A stretch of DNA of 64,000 nucleotides from Phragmites australis (GCF_958298935.1 NC_084927.1:32004001-32068000); one strand, 5' to 3'; shown: positions 1 through 12,749, counted from the stretch's first letter. Numbers and translations: made by a program. Notes: generated from the sequence alone by a model not told the origin.

Positions 1-946
1 GCACTGGGCCGAGTCGCTCGGCTGAGCTGGCCTGCCCAGCACCAGAGCCGCCTCCCTCCCGCCTCTCTCTTTGCCATGTGGGACCACGCCGAGCCACCAA
101 CCGCCCTGCCCAAGCTGGCTCCCTTCCTTCTACCTTCCACCAGTTCGATCCCCTTCGTCGTCGCCGCCATCGCCGGTCCTCTCCCCAAAACGGTCGGAAT
201 TAGTGCCTTAACCCTGAATCAAGTGTCCTCGATCGTTTCCCCTTTCTTTACCCCTCTCTATTGCTCAATCAAAGCGGCTGCCATTATGGCCATTGGAGCC
301 GTCAGCCGTTTCATCGAGCCCTAGCAGGTCCACTCTCCCTCTCGCGTATATAAGTCACCCTTAACCTTCTTGGCTGCTCACGTTCATGTTCTCGCTCGGT
401 TTTGCCATCGGCACTGTTTTCTTCCCCATCTCCGGTGAGTGGCTCTGCCGCATCCATTCTCCGCCGTTGGGCTCTCATTGACCAAGCCGATCCCCTCACC
501 GTGTGCACCCCGCGTGCTCCTCTCTGTTTTCCGCCGCTCACCAGCGAAGCCTAGCCGCTGGAGCACTATTTCAGTCGCTCTCCGGCTGCCTAGCCGCCGT
601 GCTCAAGCCCGTCGGTGCCCTCGATCCACGGTGGACCGGTGAACCAAGACCCCCATTTGGTTCACAACTGTGAACTCGGTCCATTACTCTTTTCCTCATT
701 TTTAATACAAAAGTAATTCGTTTCTCGCTTTTTGTCGTCATCATGCACAATAATCAAGATTTTCAATATAAAAATTAATCGTTTTATTTTCTGAAATTAA
801 GTAAAATTTGCAGCAAAGCCCCTAGAACTTCAAATGCTTATAACTTTTTACTTGTAGCTCCGGTTTAGACAGTTTTTACGCTCAAATTCTCATAGCAACG
901 TGTAGAATCTTTTTCTAGGGTTTTTACTTAGTTTTAGTACTATTTG

Positions 947-3525
947 TGAAAGTGTATCTAGCCCCTATGTGTGATTTTGGTAATTAATGACAATACATAT
1001 GGACTAACAATGTTGTTGAGATTGTTAGTAGGTTGTTCAATAGGTGAAGCCTAGGTGAAGAGACATGCATGAACTCTAGGTGAATGAGAAGATTGAAAGT
1101 ACATCTAGATAAATGAGCTCTTGGTGATGCTCATAAGAAGATCAAGAAGCTCAATAAGATTAGCAATAAGTTTGAAGGCTAAGTTACTTATGGAGATCAA
1201 GTAACTAAAGGTATGACTTGTCAATAGAGTTTTATGGACTAACCCGTGTGCTATGTGTTTAAGAATGAGTGGGGTTAGGTTCTATATGAAGATTGACAAT
1301 ATGCATGAAGGCTAATAAGTTACTTGTGGAGATCAAGTAACTTAAGGTATAAATGTTGTCATTTAGGTTTTATGGACTAACCCATGTGCTTTGTGCTTGA
1401 GAGTGAGTTGGGGTTAGGATCCATAAGAAGGCATAAGTTGAATTGAAATCACATATGCCAAGAGTGGAGAACAAGAGTGGACTCCATATTTGATAAAATG
1501 AATTCCTTGAAGATGTCGAATACAAAATGGTTTTCTATGGCAAGACGGTGAAGGGCAAGCAAGACTCGGCTGCGATGGACCATCCGGTGGTGAAGGGCAA
1601 GCAAATGGCTTGGCGCCGAAGGACCAAGGCAATGGTGAAGAGCGAGTGAAGCTTTGCGCCAATGGACCGTGCAAGGCCATGAGAAGCTATGAGTGATTCG
1701 CATCAATCATATGAAGAATCAAGAAGAGATGGAGTGAAGAATATATAAAAGTTGGCAACCCTCAAGGTTTGAAACAAAAAGAAGCGGTACTTGAAAGTTT
1801 TCAAATGCTCAAAGTGGTTCAAACGAGTTTTATCTTTGAATTTGAGTATAGGTATGCCGCACTATTAAGAGGGATGCAACGTGAGTTAATTGTCGTGTCT
1901 CAGTGCTCAAGAGTTCCCAACCAAACCCAAAGTGAGAGTTTGTTGTTAAGAGTCCGGAGCGGAAAGTGCGGAAGTGTCCAAAATGGGTTTTGGAGTGTTC
2001 CTAATTTTATCCTTTGTGTTTTAGGTCATGAATTCAGTTGGGATGTGTAGCCCTCTGAATAAGCTTTCCATAGAGTCTAAAATCGTCGAAATCGGACTCC
2101 GGAATCAAAAGTTATCGCCGTTTTTCGGAGGTCAGCTGTGCTGTGGCCGGAGACTCCGGTGTAGGTCGGATACTCCGGTACCTGGAAAGGCCGGAGACTC
2201 CGGTGAAGTCCGGATACTCCGGTGAAGTCCGGATACTCCGGTACCTGGAGTGGCCGGAGACTCCGGGAAGTCTCCGGGGCTGTTTTCTGGGTTAAGTGCC
2301 GACCGGAGACTCCGGTGTAGGCCGGATACTCCGGTAAAAGTCCAGAAAAATGCGTAACGGCTAGTTCTGACACATTCTGTGACCGTTCTGACGCCGTATT
2401 TGGATTTAGGGCCGGATACTCCGGTGTTCACCGGATACTCCGGCCAGTTCTGTCAAAAACAGTAACGGCTAGTTGTTTGGAGTGGGCTATTTATACCCCA
2501 CTCACCCCATCCTTTGGGGCTGCTGCAAGGGCACGAAAAGAACATCCTCTAGAGCCAAAAGAACTCCCTCCCACTCCATTCTAGTGTGTGATTTGAGAAG
2601 AAAAGTGAGTTGGGTTGAGAGATTGGAAGATTGAGTGTAAGTGAGCTAAATCCATTCTTGAGCACTTGAGTTCTTGACAAGAAGTTCTCGAAGCGTTTGT
2701 TACTCTTGGAGGTGAAGCCTCCTAGCCGGCTAGGTGTCGCCGGTGAGCTCCCGTGCTTGTGGCGAGCCGCGGAAAGTTTGTGAAGGTCGATCTCACCTCC
2801 GGAAGGAAAGAGATCAAGTTAGTGGAAACCGAGCTCAAGTGTGACCGAGCTTGGAGAGGAAAGCGGTTGAAAGAGACCCGGCTCGTTGGAGCTTCCTCAA
2901 CGGAAACGTAGGATTCACGGTGGTGAATCCGAACTTCGGGAAACAATTCTTTGCGTCTCCTCTCTTGTTTCCTTACTTTTATATTATTACTCAAATCTTT
3001 GTGCATATTGCTCGATCTACTTGTTTGTGTGTATTTGAGTGTAGGTTCTTCGTGAATCTACTTGGAATCATCTCCGGGAACACACGACATCACTTGGTTT
3101 GAGCTAGAACTCTCCACTCATTAATTTTATTCAGTTTTGGGCTCTGTTCTGTACAGAAACCGGAGAATCCGGACTTTACCGGAGTTTCCGGACCTGTACA
3201 CACCGGAGTATCCGGACTACACCGGAGACTCCGGGGTGAACAGTAATTCCAGGCATATGAACAGTATTTTCAGCATTTTTCAATTTAAGTTTTATTGCAT
3301 ATCTCTTGCTAGAATTGAGTAATTTTTGTCACCTTAGGATTGTAATTTCCACACTTATTTAGGGTGATTGTGCGCTAGTTGAGCCTAGCATATTTAGGTT
3401 TTTCTCTTGTGAAAAACTCGTTAGTTTATATTCCGCTGCAAGTTTAGGCCAACGGTAAAAAGGGTTGAATTTTTGTTAAAACGCCTATTCACCCCCCCCC
3501 TCTAGGCGACATCATTGTCCTTTCA
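947..3525 (+). mobile_element. Solo LTR (2579 bp) with 5-bp target duplication
   Basis: It starts TGAAAG and ends CTTTCA, so the LTR termini are inverted repeats of TG...CA type. The five bases before it (942-946) and after it (3526-3530) are both ATTTG, a perfect target-site duplication. There is no primer-binding site, internal domain or second LTR, so it is a solo LTR left by LTR-LTR recombination. Inside are a diverged direct duplication of roughly 120-140 bp (about 1180-1300 and 1318-1430), a palindrome array (2140-2450 and 3160-3235), and a 3' end carrying the AAAACGCCTATTCACCCCC stretch common at grass LTR ends. A truncated relative lies at 26777-27690. Superfamily (Copia or gypsy) cannot be decided without internal sequence. 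Confidence 0.85.
2140..2450. repeat. CCGGA(G/T)ACTCCGG palindrome array inside the solo LTR
   Basis: About ten copies of a 13-base near-palindrome, CCGGAGACTCCGG or CCGGATACTCCGG, occur in 300 bases. They are separated by short linkers such as TGTAGG, TGAAGT and TACCTGG. A second cluster of about five variants sits at 3160-3235 near the 3' end of the same LTR. Each unit could form a small hairpin or be a binding site; its function is unknown. Confidence 0.8.
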
Positions 3526-4527
3526 ATTTGGTGTATTATTCTTAGTAGTTTTTTACTTGTATGCTTTTTTGGTGTGTCAATTATGAGGTGAGCAATTCGT
3601 GAACCTACAAGATCAAGCTTTTGAAGTCTTTGAGCAATCCTCAGCTGAAGGCAAGTGCCATTGAATATCTTGCTCCTATTTTTAGGATTTATATCTTAGT
3701 TGTTTATCCTTCATTACATGTTTGTATAAACTAGAATCTCATGTTATGGTTTACTAGATTCTGTGTGATTATCCCATGTTGATGAGTCATGGGAAATGAA
3801 AGGTAGATATGCTAGTTGTTGTTATAGCTAGGGGAAATGTTAAACTTGACTAATATTTATGCAACAAGAATCGGATATGGTAATTTTGTAGTAATATGGT
3901 ATAGGGATCCAAACAGGATGGTTGTGTGATGATGGTGCAGGAATGCACGTGTGCGAAAAATATACAGTTGGTTTGTGGTTGTTCCTGTGTGGGATCCTAA
4001 AACTGGTTCTTGAAGCTTATAACCAAGTTAAACCATACAACCACGAGGCATATATGAGTATGGATTGACCAACTAATTAGCCACCCCTATGACTCTGTGG
4101 GCACCAGTAGACAGTTGAGTGGTATAAGATGGGGCTTATGCGGTCATGGAATCACTATTAGCGGTGAAATCTTAGTGGGTGCCTATAAGTCAGTGAAAGC
4201 TTTGTAAAGGTCTTGTAGTGTGACCCCAACTTCACACCCCGGAAGTGTGAAGTAACATGGGAATCATGACTCGTGGGAAAAGCTGTGCAAACTCTGCAGA
4301 GTATCAAACTGATCGATCAACCGTGCTTGCGGTCAAGAGCGGGATTAGACTTCTTATTGATTAGTTGGGATTAAAATTTTGGTATGGATGATCGGGTAGC
4401 TGGGTAATAAAATTATTTGGTAATTCTTGGTAGTCGGATAGAATTCGATGAGTTATCCTTCTTGTTATAATTGTATCATCACTTAGTAAATAGGATGTCT
4501 GTTGTAGGAGTTATAAGTTATAGTTGC

Positions 4528-5464
4528 TATCAGTGTATTAAGTAAAGGGGTACGTCGGCTAACAGGCCTCACGAAAGGTGCAAACAGCCAGGGGAACATG
4601 CCTCCTAAAAAGCTAATCGGTTGATGGGTTACCGCTACCAGTGCAAGGCCTCCAGCGGCCAATCTCGCTACGCCTTCACGCAAACCCACGACCAACCCCC
4701 TGGTCGCGGGATTGGATTGGATGCAACCCATCCGAAGCGCCTTTATTGGACACTCGCCCGAACGCTTCTCTTCACCAGGCATCGGCTCTGACGGATAAGG
4801 TTGTGGGTGGTGTAGGGGGCGTTGTCCCATCTCGTAGCATTAAAGGCTACGGAGTGAGACTCTACAGGCTGGCGCAGTGCCGCACGACAGATGGGACGTT
4901 GTCAGCCCCCCGGCAGGGCAAGTGGACGGAGATGGCGTAGAGAGGCAAGTGGACAAGGACGGTGCAGAGAGACAAGCGGATGGGGACAATGCAGAAGGGC
5001 ATCGTTCCGTCTCATCACATTAAATGCAGCAAGATAAGACTCTACGGGCTAAGCAAAGACGGCGCGCGACAGCACGACATACAATACCATCAGAGCAAGT
5101 TGGCATGCCTGGTACTCCGTAATGATGATTTGAGTTAGATATTAGAATGAGCAGAGACCATCTGTGTAGGACCCGCATGTAATTTCTCCCTCTCCCTACT
5201 ATATAAAGGGATGAGGACCCCATCTGTAACCAAGGAAGATTAGTTCTGGAAAACTGCTAGAACACCGTCTGTAACCAAGTGAGATCTACGATAACACAAA
5301 CACAGGACGTAGGGTTGTTATCCACCAGGAGACCCGAACCTGTATAACCCCTGGTGTCCCTGAATCCATCATCTACACACAGACACACACAGTCCCTGAA
5401 ACACCGTTCACGCACCCCCTGTCTAATATACCACAGAATCACTGTAAGAGATTTACCCTCGACA
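4528..5464 (+). mobile_element. Solo LTR (937 bp) flanked by GTTGC
   Basis: The element ends with CTCGACA at 5464 and is followed by GTTGC (5465-5469). The same five bases lie at 4523-4527, immediately before it. Removing it rejoins the surrounding LTR text cleanly (TAGTTGC then TTAATGCAG). Its first bases are TATCAG where TGTC would be expected, so the terminal TG has probably mutated to TA. A TATATAAAGG promoter-like box lies near 5200, followed by a transcribed-region-like stretch and an ACGTAGGG motif typical of grass gypsy LTRs. Two diverged subrepeats, each containing a CATTAAA...AGACTCTAC stretch, occur near 4835-4870 and 5015-5050. No internal coding domain is present. Confidence 0.75.
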
Positions 5465-5850
5465 GTTGCTTAATGCAGTTAATCGGTGTCTAACCTTTTC
5501 TTGACTTAAGTCCCATATCATACTTTTTTACACTTACGAAGTACATTATGTACTCACATCTATTGTTCCCTTGCTTGCATCATTCTGCTGTTCAGAAGGC
5601 ATCAATGAAGCTTTATCCTTCGATGGAGATGACTTCGACCCGGAGCTCTTTTTCTAAGCTGGTGTGCCCCCGGTTAACACATGTGGAAGATGAAAGACCC
5701 TCTGTCACTGGAGTTTTCTTTCCGTTGTGTTTTTTCTTCTAGACCCTCGGGTCCTTTTATAATAAGTTATAACATTGTTGTAATAATAACACTGTGATAA
5801 TACACTGATGATGTAACACATATATAGAAACTAATCTAGACACACATGTG

Positions 5851-6690
5851 TTATACCTAGTTTTATTCCTTTAAAACCAGATGGTACATCGAGCACCACT
5901 TGTCTCCTGCCCGTGAGATCGTCCTTTTCATTTCTAAGGAAGATGTGCGCCACAGCAGCAAATAGGGGCACATCTAAGCGGTATATGTGAAGGTAGTAAG
6001 GAAGGAGGAAAAAGAGATGAAGAAACAAGAAAAAGAGAGAGGGAGAGATAGGCAGACTTGTAGGCCCAAAAGGTACCGAAGGTATTTCAGATTATTTCTC
6101 TATCCTAGTTAGCAAAATACTATACTTCAATGCGTTGTCCTTAAGCAAATAACCAATATTCGGTAGTACCTTCTTCCAAACATAAAAAAAAAATCATGTC
6201 TGGTACCAGAAGGCACAAATTCACGGTGTTCAGCAGCAAAATCTGCCAATTATATATGTTAATTGACATTACATCATACTACACTGTTGGCGCTGGGCTA
6301 GGGAATTATTCACCTCTGTCAAACAACAAAGTGAAGTGGATATGAATACTACAAGATTCCTAGAAAAAATATCAGTAGCATGCATGTAAGACGATCCTGA
6401 TTTTTTACCATCTATGTAGCTAGATTAGATCCGAGATGGTCGACAACACTCGAAAATAGAAGAAAGTCAAACTCGTGGGGAGACGTGAGGAACGGTAACA
6501 TCTTAAGAGGGGAGAGATAAATTATGATATTTACAATCTAATTGCTCCAAAAGATTCATAAGATAAATCTATCTTAATTTCTATCTAATATGCTCTAGGT
6601 TTATCTGTGTCTACTCTACCGATAAAGAGGATTACAACCAACTCTAGTAAGGTAAATTACAAGTACGTAAATACAGTAGAGAAACAAACT
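5851..6690. other. Intergenic, no gene seen
   Basis: A low-GC stretch without a convincing coding frame. Part of it (from about 6500) may belong to the reverse-oriented LTR-like element that follows. No terminal repeats were identified. Confidence 0.4.
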
Positions 6691-8211
6691 CGGTATAAGA
6701 AATTTTTATCCCATAGTATCGATAGCATCAATACCACACCTAGTCCACATTAGAGCTCGATCCAAGATATGCTTCGGTCGACACTCAGTCACGACTCTTG
6801 AACCACCAAGCCACAAAGACAAGGCCTCAAGCCGGATGAGCCACCAAACTATCAAGGCAAGGTCTCACCACTAGCCTTTCTTCCGGTCACTTGCCGTCGT
6901 GATCATTTTGGAGCTTGAGCCACAAAGGCAAGAGTTTTCGCATCCCCGTATATGTGTCTTGCCACCACTCCACACCAAGTCAGAGGGTCAAAAAGCTTGA
7001 GCAACTCCGACTTAAGTTGCTGACGAGTCACCAAGACTCTAAGACATCGACGTACCACTTGGTACAAGCTAGGATCACTTCTTGATCCACTCTCTAGGCA
7101 GTCATCACCTAGTAACACTCTTTCTAGGCTTATAAGCACTAATCACACACTAATTTTGTGCTTAATTAACTTGGATAATCACTTTAAGCACTTTGGTGGC
7201 TTGAATGTCTTCTCAAGTGTTGATTCTTTGGACTCCAGCAGCATGTCACACCTTCAAATGACTAAGTGGAGGGATATTTATAGCCTCAAACCCGCCAACT
7301 AGCTATTTTTCTAATGACTTAGAAAAGTTATTAACACCAGATGATCCGGTGAGAACAACAGTACTAACACCGGATCATCCGATGAGTACAACCTCAAAAA
7401 CTAGCCGTTTGAACTCTACTCAATGCCTCTTTGAACACCGGACACTCCAGTGTACCTTCAAATCTATGACCGAACCTTCCGATGAGTCATCTGAGCCTTT
7501 GCAGCTTCTCTATGTAAAATGCTCCAACGCATTCATCTGATATTCATTCTATTTACACCGGACCATTCGGTGAGTTAAATATTTTATTCTTTTCACCGGA
7601 AATGCTCCGGTGCAACTATATCTGTGATAACCGGACTATCCGATGAGTTGATCTTCATTCATCAGCACTTGGAATCGCCTCTGGAAGAAATACACCGGTG
7701 CTTTATACCATTCATCACTGGACTATTCGGTACGGTCCTCAACCTTCTCCTCCTTTATCAGAAATACTCCGGTGAGTTCAACACACAACACCGGACCATC
7801 CGCTAGATTGATCTTCAGTCTTCTGCATTTGCATTCTTCTCTGTAGGAAATACTCTGGTGTTTCTAATGTAGATCACCAGACTATCCGATGAGGTCCTCA
7901 GCCTTCTCCCCCTTTGTCAGAAACACTCCGGTGGTCTCATGCGCTATTCACCAGACTATCCGATGAGACTATCATCCTATAGACATAATGCTCCAGTGAG
8001 TACAAACTTCTCTGCACCGGACCATCCGGTGAGGCAAATCATCCTGAGTTTTTTTCAATTCAATCAAACTTTGTCCCGGCTTCGGTGGCTTCTTGATGTA
8101 TTGCATCCATAAGACCTACTAACATATATTTTTGACAAACATGTTAGTCCTAATGACTATGTTGCTATTAATCACTAAAATCACAATCATTACCTAATAT
8201 GACCATTTTCA
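6690..8211 (-). mobile_element. LTR-like element, reverse orientation, with palindrome array
   Basis: Read on the minus strand, it begins at 8211 with TGAAAATG followed by a stretch containing GTGATTTTAGTGATTAATA. That stretch is shared with the plus-strand fragment at about 25465-25560, and the overall style resembles the solo LTR at 947. The middle (7336-8040) is packed with degenerate ACCGGA..ATCCGGT units. The low-numbered end was not found, so 6690 is only where related-looking sequence fades. There is no coding domain. It is probably a decayed solo LTR of a family different from 947-3525. Confidence 0.5.
7336..8040. repeat. Degenerate ACCGGAN(2-4)TCCGGT palindrome array
   Basis: About 17 units occur in 700 bases, for example at 7342, 7372, 7557, 7597, 7630, 7788, 7876, 7950 and 8015. 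They alternate between forms like CACCGGACCATCCGGTGAG and a half-form like AAATACTCCGGTG. Spacing is irregular at roughly 30-60 bases. The units are decayed but clearly related to each other and similar in design to those in the solo LTR at 947-3525. Confidence 0.75.
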
Positions 8212-9790
8212 TTATAAGAGGGTCTCTCTTAGACGATGCTTCCAAAGAGGGCATGGTGCCAAAGATGCCACCATTGACCAATCCGAAATATCAAAAATGG
8301 GTTTTCATCTGGAGATGCACCTAGGATTGATGGGGAATACCACAACACCACCTCCTAGAAGGGAATGACGCCCGAGGGTGCTGCCGGTGATGGCATCGGC
8401 AGGACATCGAACTGGGCTTTCGCCTAGTGTTCCTGGACTCGCATTGTCACCAAACTGAGCAATGCCAGACCCCAACCAAAGGCTCACTGTTGCATTAGAC
8501 CCAGAGACGGTCTAGACATTATGGAAGATCACCATCACACGGAGCTTGAGAAAGAAGAATAGAAGCAGCAGTACGATGAACCACAAGCTATCTGCAGTCG
8601 AGACTAAACACGGTGAGCACGCAAAGCTAGGATCTCCGACCATCGACGATAGAACGCCAGGACGAGAAGATGCAACCCCTAAGCATGGCAACAAGACGAA
8701 CGAAACTCGAAAGCAGCAAGGCATTGCCCTTGATTGTACACATGAGCAGCCACCGCACCAACGCCGCTGAAGATAGAGCTCGTTGACGAGACTCATGGAG
8801 ATGAAGCACAACACCAATGGTCACCCAAGCACACTGACGCATAGATCTAGCTACCGCGACGCCTCGCTGAGTTGGGATCTCGTGGATCCCACCAACCCGA
8901 AAGCATGGGATCTCGTGGATCTGGGTTGCCCCAGATCACCGAGAATTGCTCAAATGACCTGGCAAGAAGCTCCCCACGCTACAACCCGCGTACCCTACAA
9001 TTGTCGCGCCACCAATTGCGTTGACAGCAACAACAACACAAGCATGGGGCGCAACAATCGTGCTGGGCGCCAGCATCCCGTGCACCCGACACATGTAGCG
9101 CATCTCCATCCTTAGCCTCGGCGTCCAAGACCTTATCGCTGCAGGCGCTGCAGTGCCATGCTCCTCTTCCGTCTGCCTATGACGGCGGCCCCAGCACCGC
9201 CTGTGCCTCGCCCCATGCCCGCATCGGCCCTGCGCCAGAAGGCAGAAGCACCACACACCTAGGGGGCCAACAGATCCGACACCTGCAAATCCAGCCATCG
9301 TCATGCGGGAATTGGCGAAACCAGGCCACCGCTGAAGACATCAAAAGCCGTCACCCGTGGATCTGGCCACCATCGAGCGGGACCCGCAGATCTAGGCGAC
9401 ATCGTGGCGTTGCAAGGCCACCGCCACCTACGTAATTAGGCCGTGTGCGCGGGGGGGGGGGGCAACAGATCCAACCGCCGTCGCCGCACGGAATCCGTCT
9501 GGGTGAGTAGATTCGCCCACCACTGGGGAGATGCTGGCCACCCACGAGTTGTAGCAAGTCGATACTGCACCGTCACACGGTCACCGCTGCCAACCAAACC
9601 AAAACAGGAAGAAGGGAAGGGAGAGAAAGGAGGTCGCACCAGACTAAATGTTGAGGTGGAGGGGCGGCGAAACTGTGGTGCCCCCGAGTCGCTCGAGCTA
9701 GCGGTGCGAGGGCCCTCTCCCATTATATACACCACCAATTATGGTAATGCATATATGCCGCATTGGAGCAGGGATATTAGGTTACCCTGA
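8212..9790. other. GC-rich repetitive-looking stretch, unidentified
   Basis: From about 8230 to 9730 the base composition becomes GC-rich, with recurrent phrases such as ATCTCGTGGATC and CGCAGATCTAGGCGAC and a run of 12 G near 9451. Open frames exist on both strands (up to about 120 codons), but none shows a recognisable domain or ordinary protein composition. It resembles the untranslated or leader parts of grass retroelements. I cannot name the family. Confidence 0.35.
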
Positions 9791-12700
9791 AAACTTTTGG
9801 ATTGTTTAGATCTAGTGTCAAGCTCGAATAACAGTGTCCAATTAACAATTATTAGCAGATGATTATTGTTACTGGCCATGCACTAGAATAGGATGGATTA
9901 TCAGCAAACCAGGACAGATAGGAGCTGTTCTACTTGACGTCATACCTAACTTGCATTTTCATTATCAAAGGACACATCATCATGATTGATGATATGATTA
10001 TTTTCATACAGGAGTCATGCTTAGATTAACACTAACAGTGACTATATCACATTGCTACCTTATTGCTAGCTTGAAGGCCGGTTAGGGACGGACTGCTGCG
10101 CTACAAAACATATTTTTTTGCATGGAGCTACAAAACAATTTTTAGCCACAAAATTTCCCAAGTTTCTTCCTTTTGCGGGTAAATTTCCCAAATTTGTATT
10201 GGTCTCGTCGATATATGTGCTTTCCACTAAATCCCACCTTCACTTTTAAGATAAGTGGCGAACAGAGATATTGCCTGTAAAATACATAAATCAGAAAGTT
10301 AGAAACGCATATACAGGTGTCGCACACCAAAAACTATATATAAAGAAGTTTTTTTACTAGCATATAATAGGAGATAACTAAACACTTTTGTGCCACAGGT
10401 AACCAAGATATGAAAAATTAATTTGATAAGAGTGAGCTTCAGGGAGTAAATTAAAGTACCTCTAATAAACATGTCATTAAAAGATGCATTCTTGCATAAG
10501 CCATGTTGCTTCATCTAGGGATACAAAAAAAAAAAAAAAAAAAGGAGAGAGAGAGAGCATAGATTCTTTGTGTGTAGGATTCCTACACTACCACTAAAGA
10601 AAAACGTAGCTTATCATTAGTAGATGACAGCGAACGATTGTCCTCCTATGATTCAATTAAGGCAACTGCGACCAGTGTTTTTTCTAGCCCTTTCAACAGA
10701 ATGTTAAATAATGGAGTATAATCTGTCAATGGAGTGTACTGGCAAGGGAATAAATGGACTATTCAAACTGAACGGCAGAACACCAAAGACTCTGCCCTGC
10801 TTTGTATGTAGAAACAGAAAAGTATATCTTTTCCTGTTAGAGCAAAATCACCATCTTTTCATTGCGCCGTTGCTGATGGCCGTTTCTCTGAATGGCTTTG
10901 ACATTTTTCTTCAGGCAATTCATGTTGTGTTAAAATTGTCTGAAAACTTTGAACTGACAAGATGCTTAAAACATGTGGTTATGCGCACGCAGTTGAGAAC
11001 ATGAATTAATTCTCGCAACCTAATCTAAGTAGACCATCCAAGACAAGGAGGCCGGATAATTTATCACCGGTAAGCTCCCAAAGGGCAGTAGCTTTTGTGT
11101 AAAGATGTCTCCTAAACATGCAGGAGGCGCATATATCGGTTGTTGACGCCCTCGAGTTGCCATCTTTGCCCAACCACGAATCAACTTTGGAACTACAGGG
11201 TGGTTGGGTTAGCTAGAAATGGATACGCCCATGCATCTATCTACTCATGCAGATCCGATCCAGCTGGGTTCAGTAACGAAGCAGACAACTCAATGTAGTC
11301 AGCAGCAATGTAGTCAGAAGCATTTTTTCTTCTCATCTAAGCAGGTCTTTTGGCTTCATGTTTTACATCACTCCAGATGCGTTCTTTGCACATTTGCCAC
11401 TGAATTTGTAGTCTCCGCGTAAATTCTTAACATCACCTTCAGTCAGCCAAATTAAATTTCCATGTTCCGATCGGGGCTGGAATTGATGCACGGCTCAGGA
11501 TACCCGGCAGTGTATGTGATCTGACATGGGTCCTGCACTGACCAAAACCAAGGTCAAACAGAGCAGCCCCAGCTGACTGCTTGACCCAGACCAAGTCACC
11601 AAGAGATACCGCAACAGCGCGTTTTTCCCTCCCTGTTTGCGTGACTAGGTAAAAGAAATTGGACGTATGCTCAAGGGGAGCAAGCAGACAACGATGGCAG
11701 CATGTTAGGTGCATCAAACTGTTCCCCGCTCTGATGAACCGGTTTGGCGCAAGCAAAACTTTGCAAGCACGAAACTTCCGTCCGTCAAAATTGTGCCAGA
11801 AATACGCTCTTCCTCTGTTCAAAATCCAACGGTGATGGATTAACCAAACCGCTAATCGTGCTTGTTGGTTGTGGAACCATTCTGCCAAATGCAGAGCAAG
11901 TAGGAGTGCTGTGCTTTGTTACCATTTGCCGCTGCAAGTGACTGTGGCAGGCCATCAATTTCCACCGGAGCAGAGCAAGGAAAAGATCCGCATCTGGTCT
12001 GGTGCATCAGGTAAGGATTACACGAGCAGATCGGTGTGCGGCAGCAGTCCCCTGCAGCTCTAAGACCATGTATAACTAATTCCCTTCATGATACAGAATC
12101 TCTTTACGAAAAAATTTTAATTCACTTCAGCGTTCTAACGGTTTTTTTTAATAATTTTTTCGTAAAACGATTTTTACGATTATTCTCTACAAGACGAGAT
12201 TTTCTCTCCTTTTATCTTACTAATCCCTTCAAATAAAAGTTATCAAAAATAAAAAAAAATAAAGAGAATAAAAATAAGAAAGAAAATCAAGAAAGAGAAT
12301 TAAATAAAGAGATAATGATTAGGATGAATAGACCCTGAGCTAGAAGATTTATTGCTCTTGCAGCAGTTCACCTATGGCAGCACGACCAACCAAAGAAAAA
12401 AAGAGTAAAAAAAGGAAATGAAAAAGGAGAAGGTAAATTTATAAGAGGAAATAAAAGAAAAGCAGTAAGAGCGTGCATCAGCATTGGACCAGTGGCAGAA
12501 ACATCTGGAGAGAGAGAGGGAGGTGTCATCAGGGAGAAATAAATCAGCAACAGAAGGTTAACTTGCAACATCACACAACTGATTTATTTTGACGAGATCC
12601 ATTGAAAAAAGACAGGCAATTTAAATTTGGCAATATTTTCCTCGTTCCTGGCTCTCTGTAGCAGTGCATTACCAGAATAATCTGATTTATTTTTGCCTCT
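9791..12700. other. Intergenic region upstream of the WD40 gene
   Basis: No supported gene was seen. It holds a 20-base poly(A) followed by GA repeats at about 10526-10556, and a MITE-like stretch at about 12064-12340 whose ends (ACCATGTATAACTAATTCCC and GATGAATAGACCCTG) look weakly inverted. The open frames at 10711-11004 and 11439-11888 have no recognisable motif. The last few hundred bases presumably contain the WD40 gene promoter. Confidence 0.4.
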
Positions 12701-12749
12701 TCCAAATCTGGCGATTACGGACGGGGACCCCAGCCCAGCCAGCCCACCT

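Larger units (their letters stand above)
1..5850 (+). mobile_element. Del/Tekay-like long LTR, interrupted by two solo LTRs
   Basis: Once the two nested insertions at 947-3525 and 4528-5464 are removed, the rest reads as one continuous repetitive sequence: 1-946, 3526-4527 and 5465 to about 5850. The text around 3590-4480 and 5490-5820 resembles, from memory, the very long LTRs of Del/Tekay-type Ty3/gypsy elements of panicoid grasses. The first 660 bases are GC-rich with a TATATAAG box near 345. Neither outer border was found: the left one lies at or beyond the window edge, and the right one is only approximate. No coding domain is visible, and the short open frames here look like chance. Family assignment is from recollection and was not searched. 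Confidence 0.5.

Noticed and set aside
7336..8040. CRISPR-like array of repeats and spacers
   Set aside because: The units are degenerate palindromes with irregular spacing inside a plant LTR-like element; CRISPR arrays do not occur here.
9443..9790. 115-codon plus frame in the GC-rich repeat
   Set aside because: Overlapped by a similar-length minus frame, no motif; probably retroelement leader sequence.
11439..11888. 149-codon minus-strand frame
   Set aside because: No domain, no splice context and mixed composition; likely chance.
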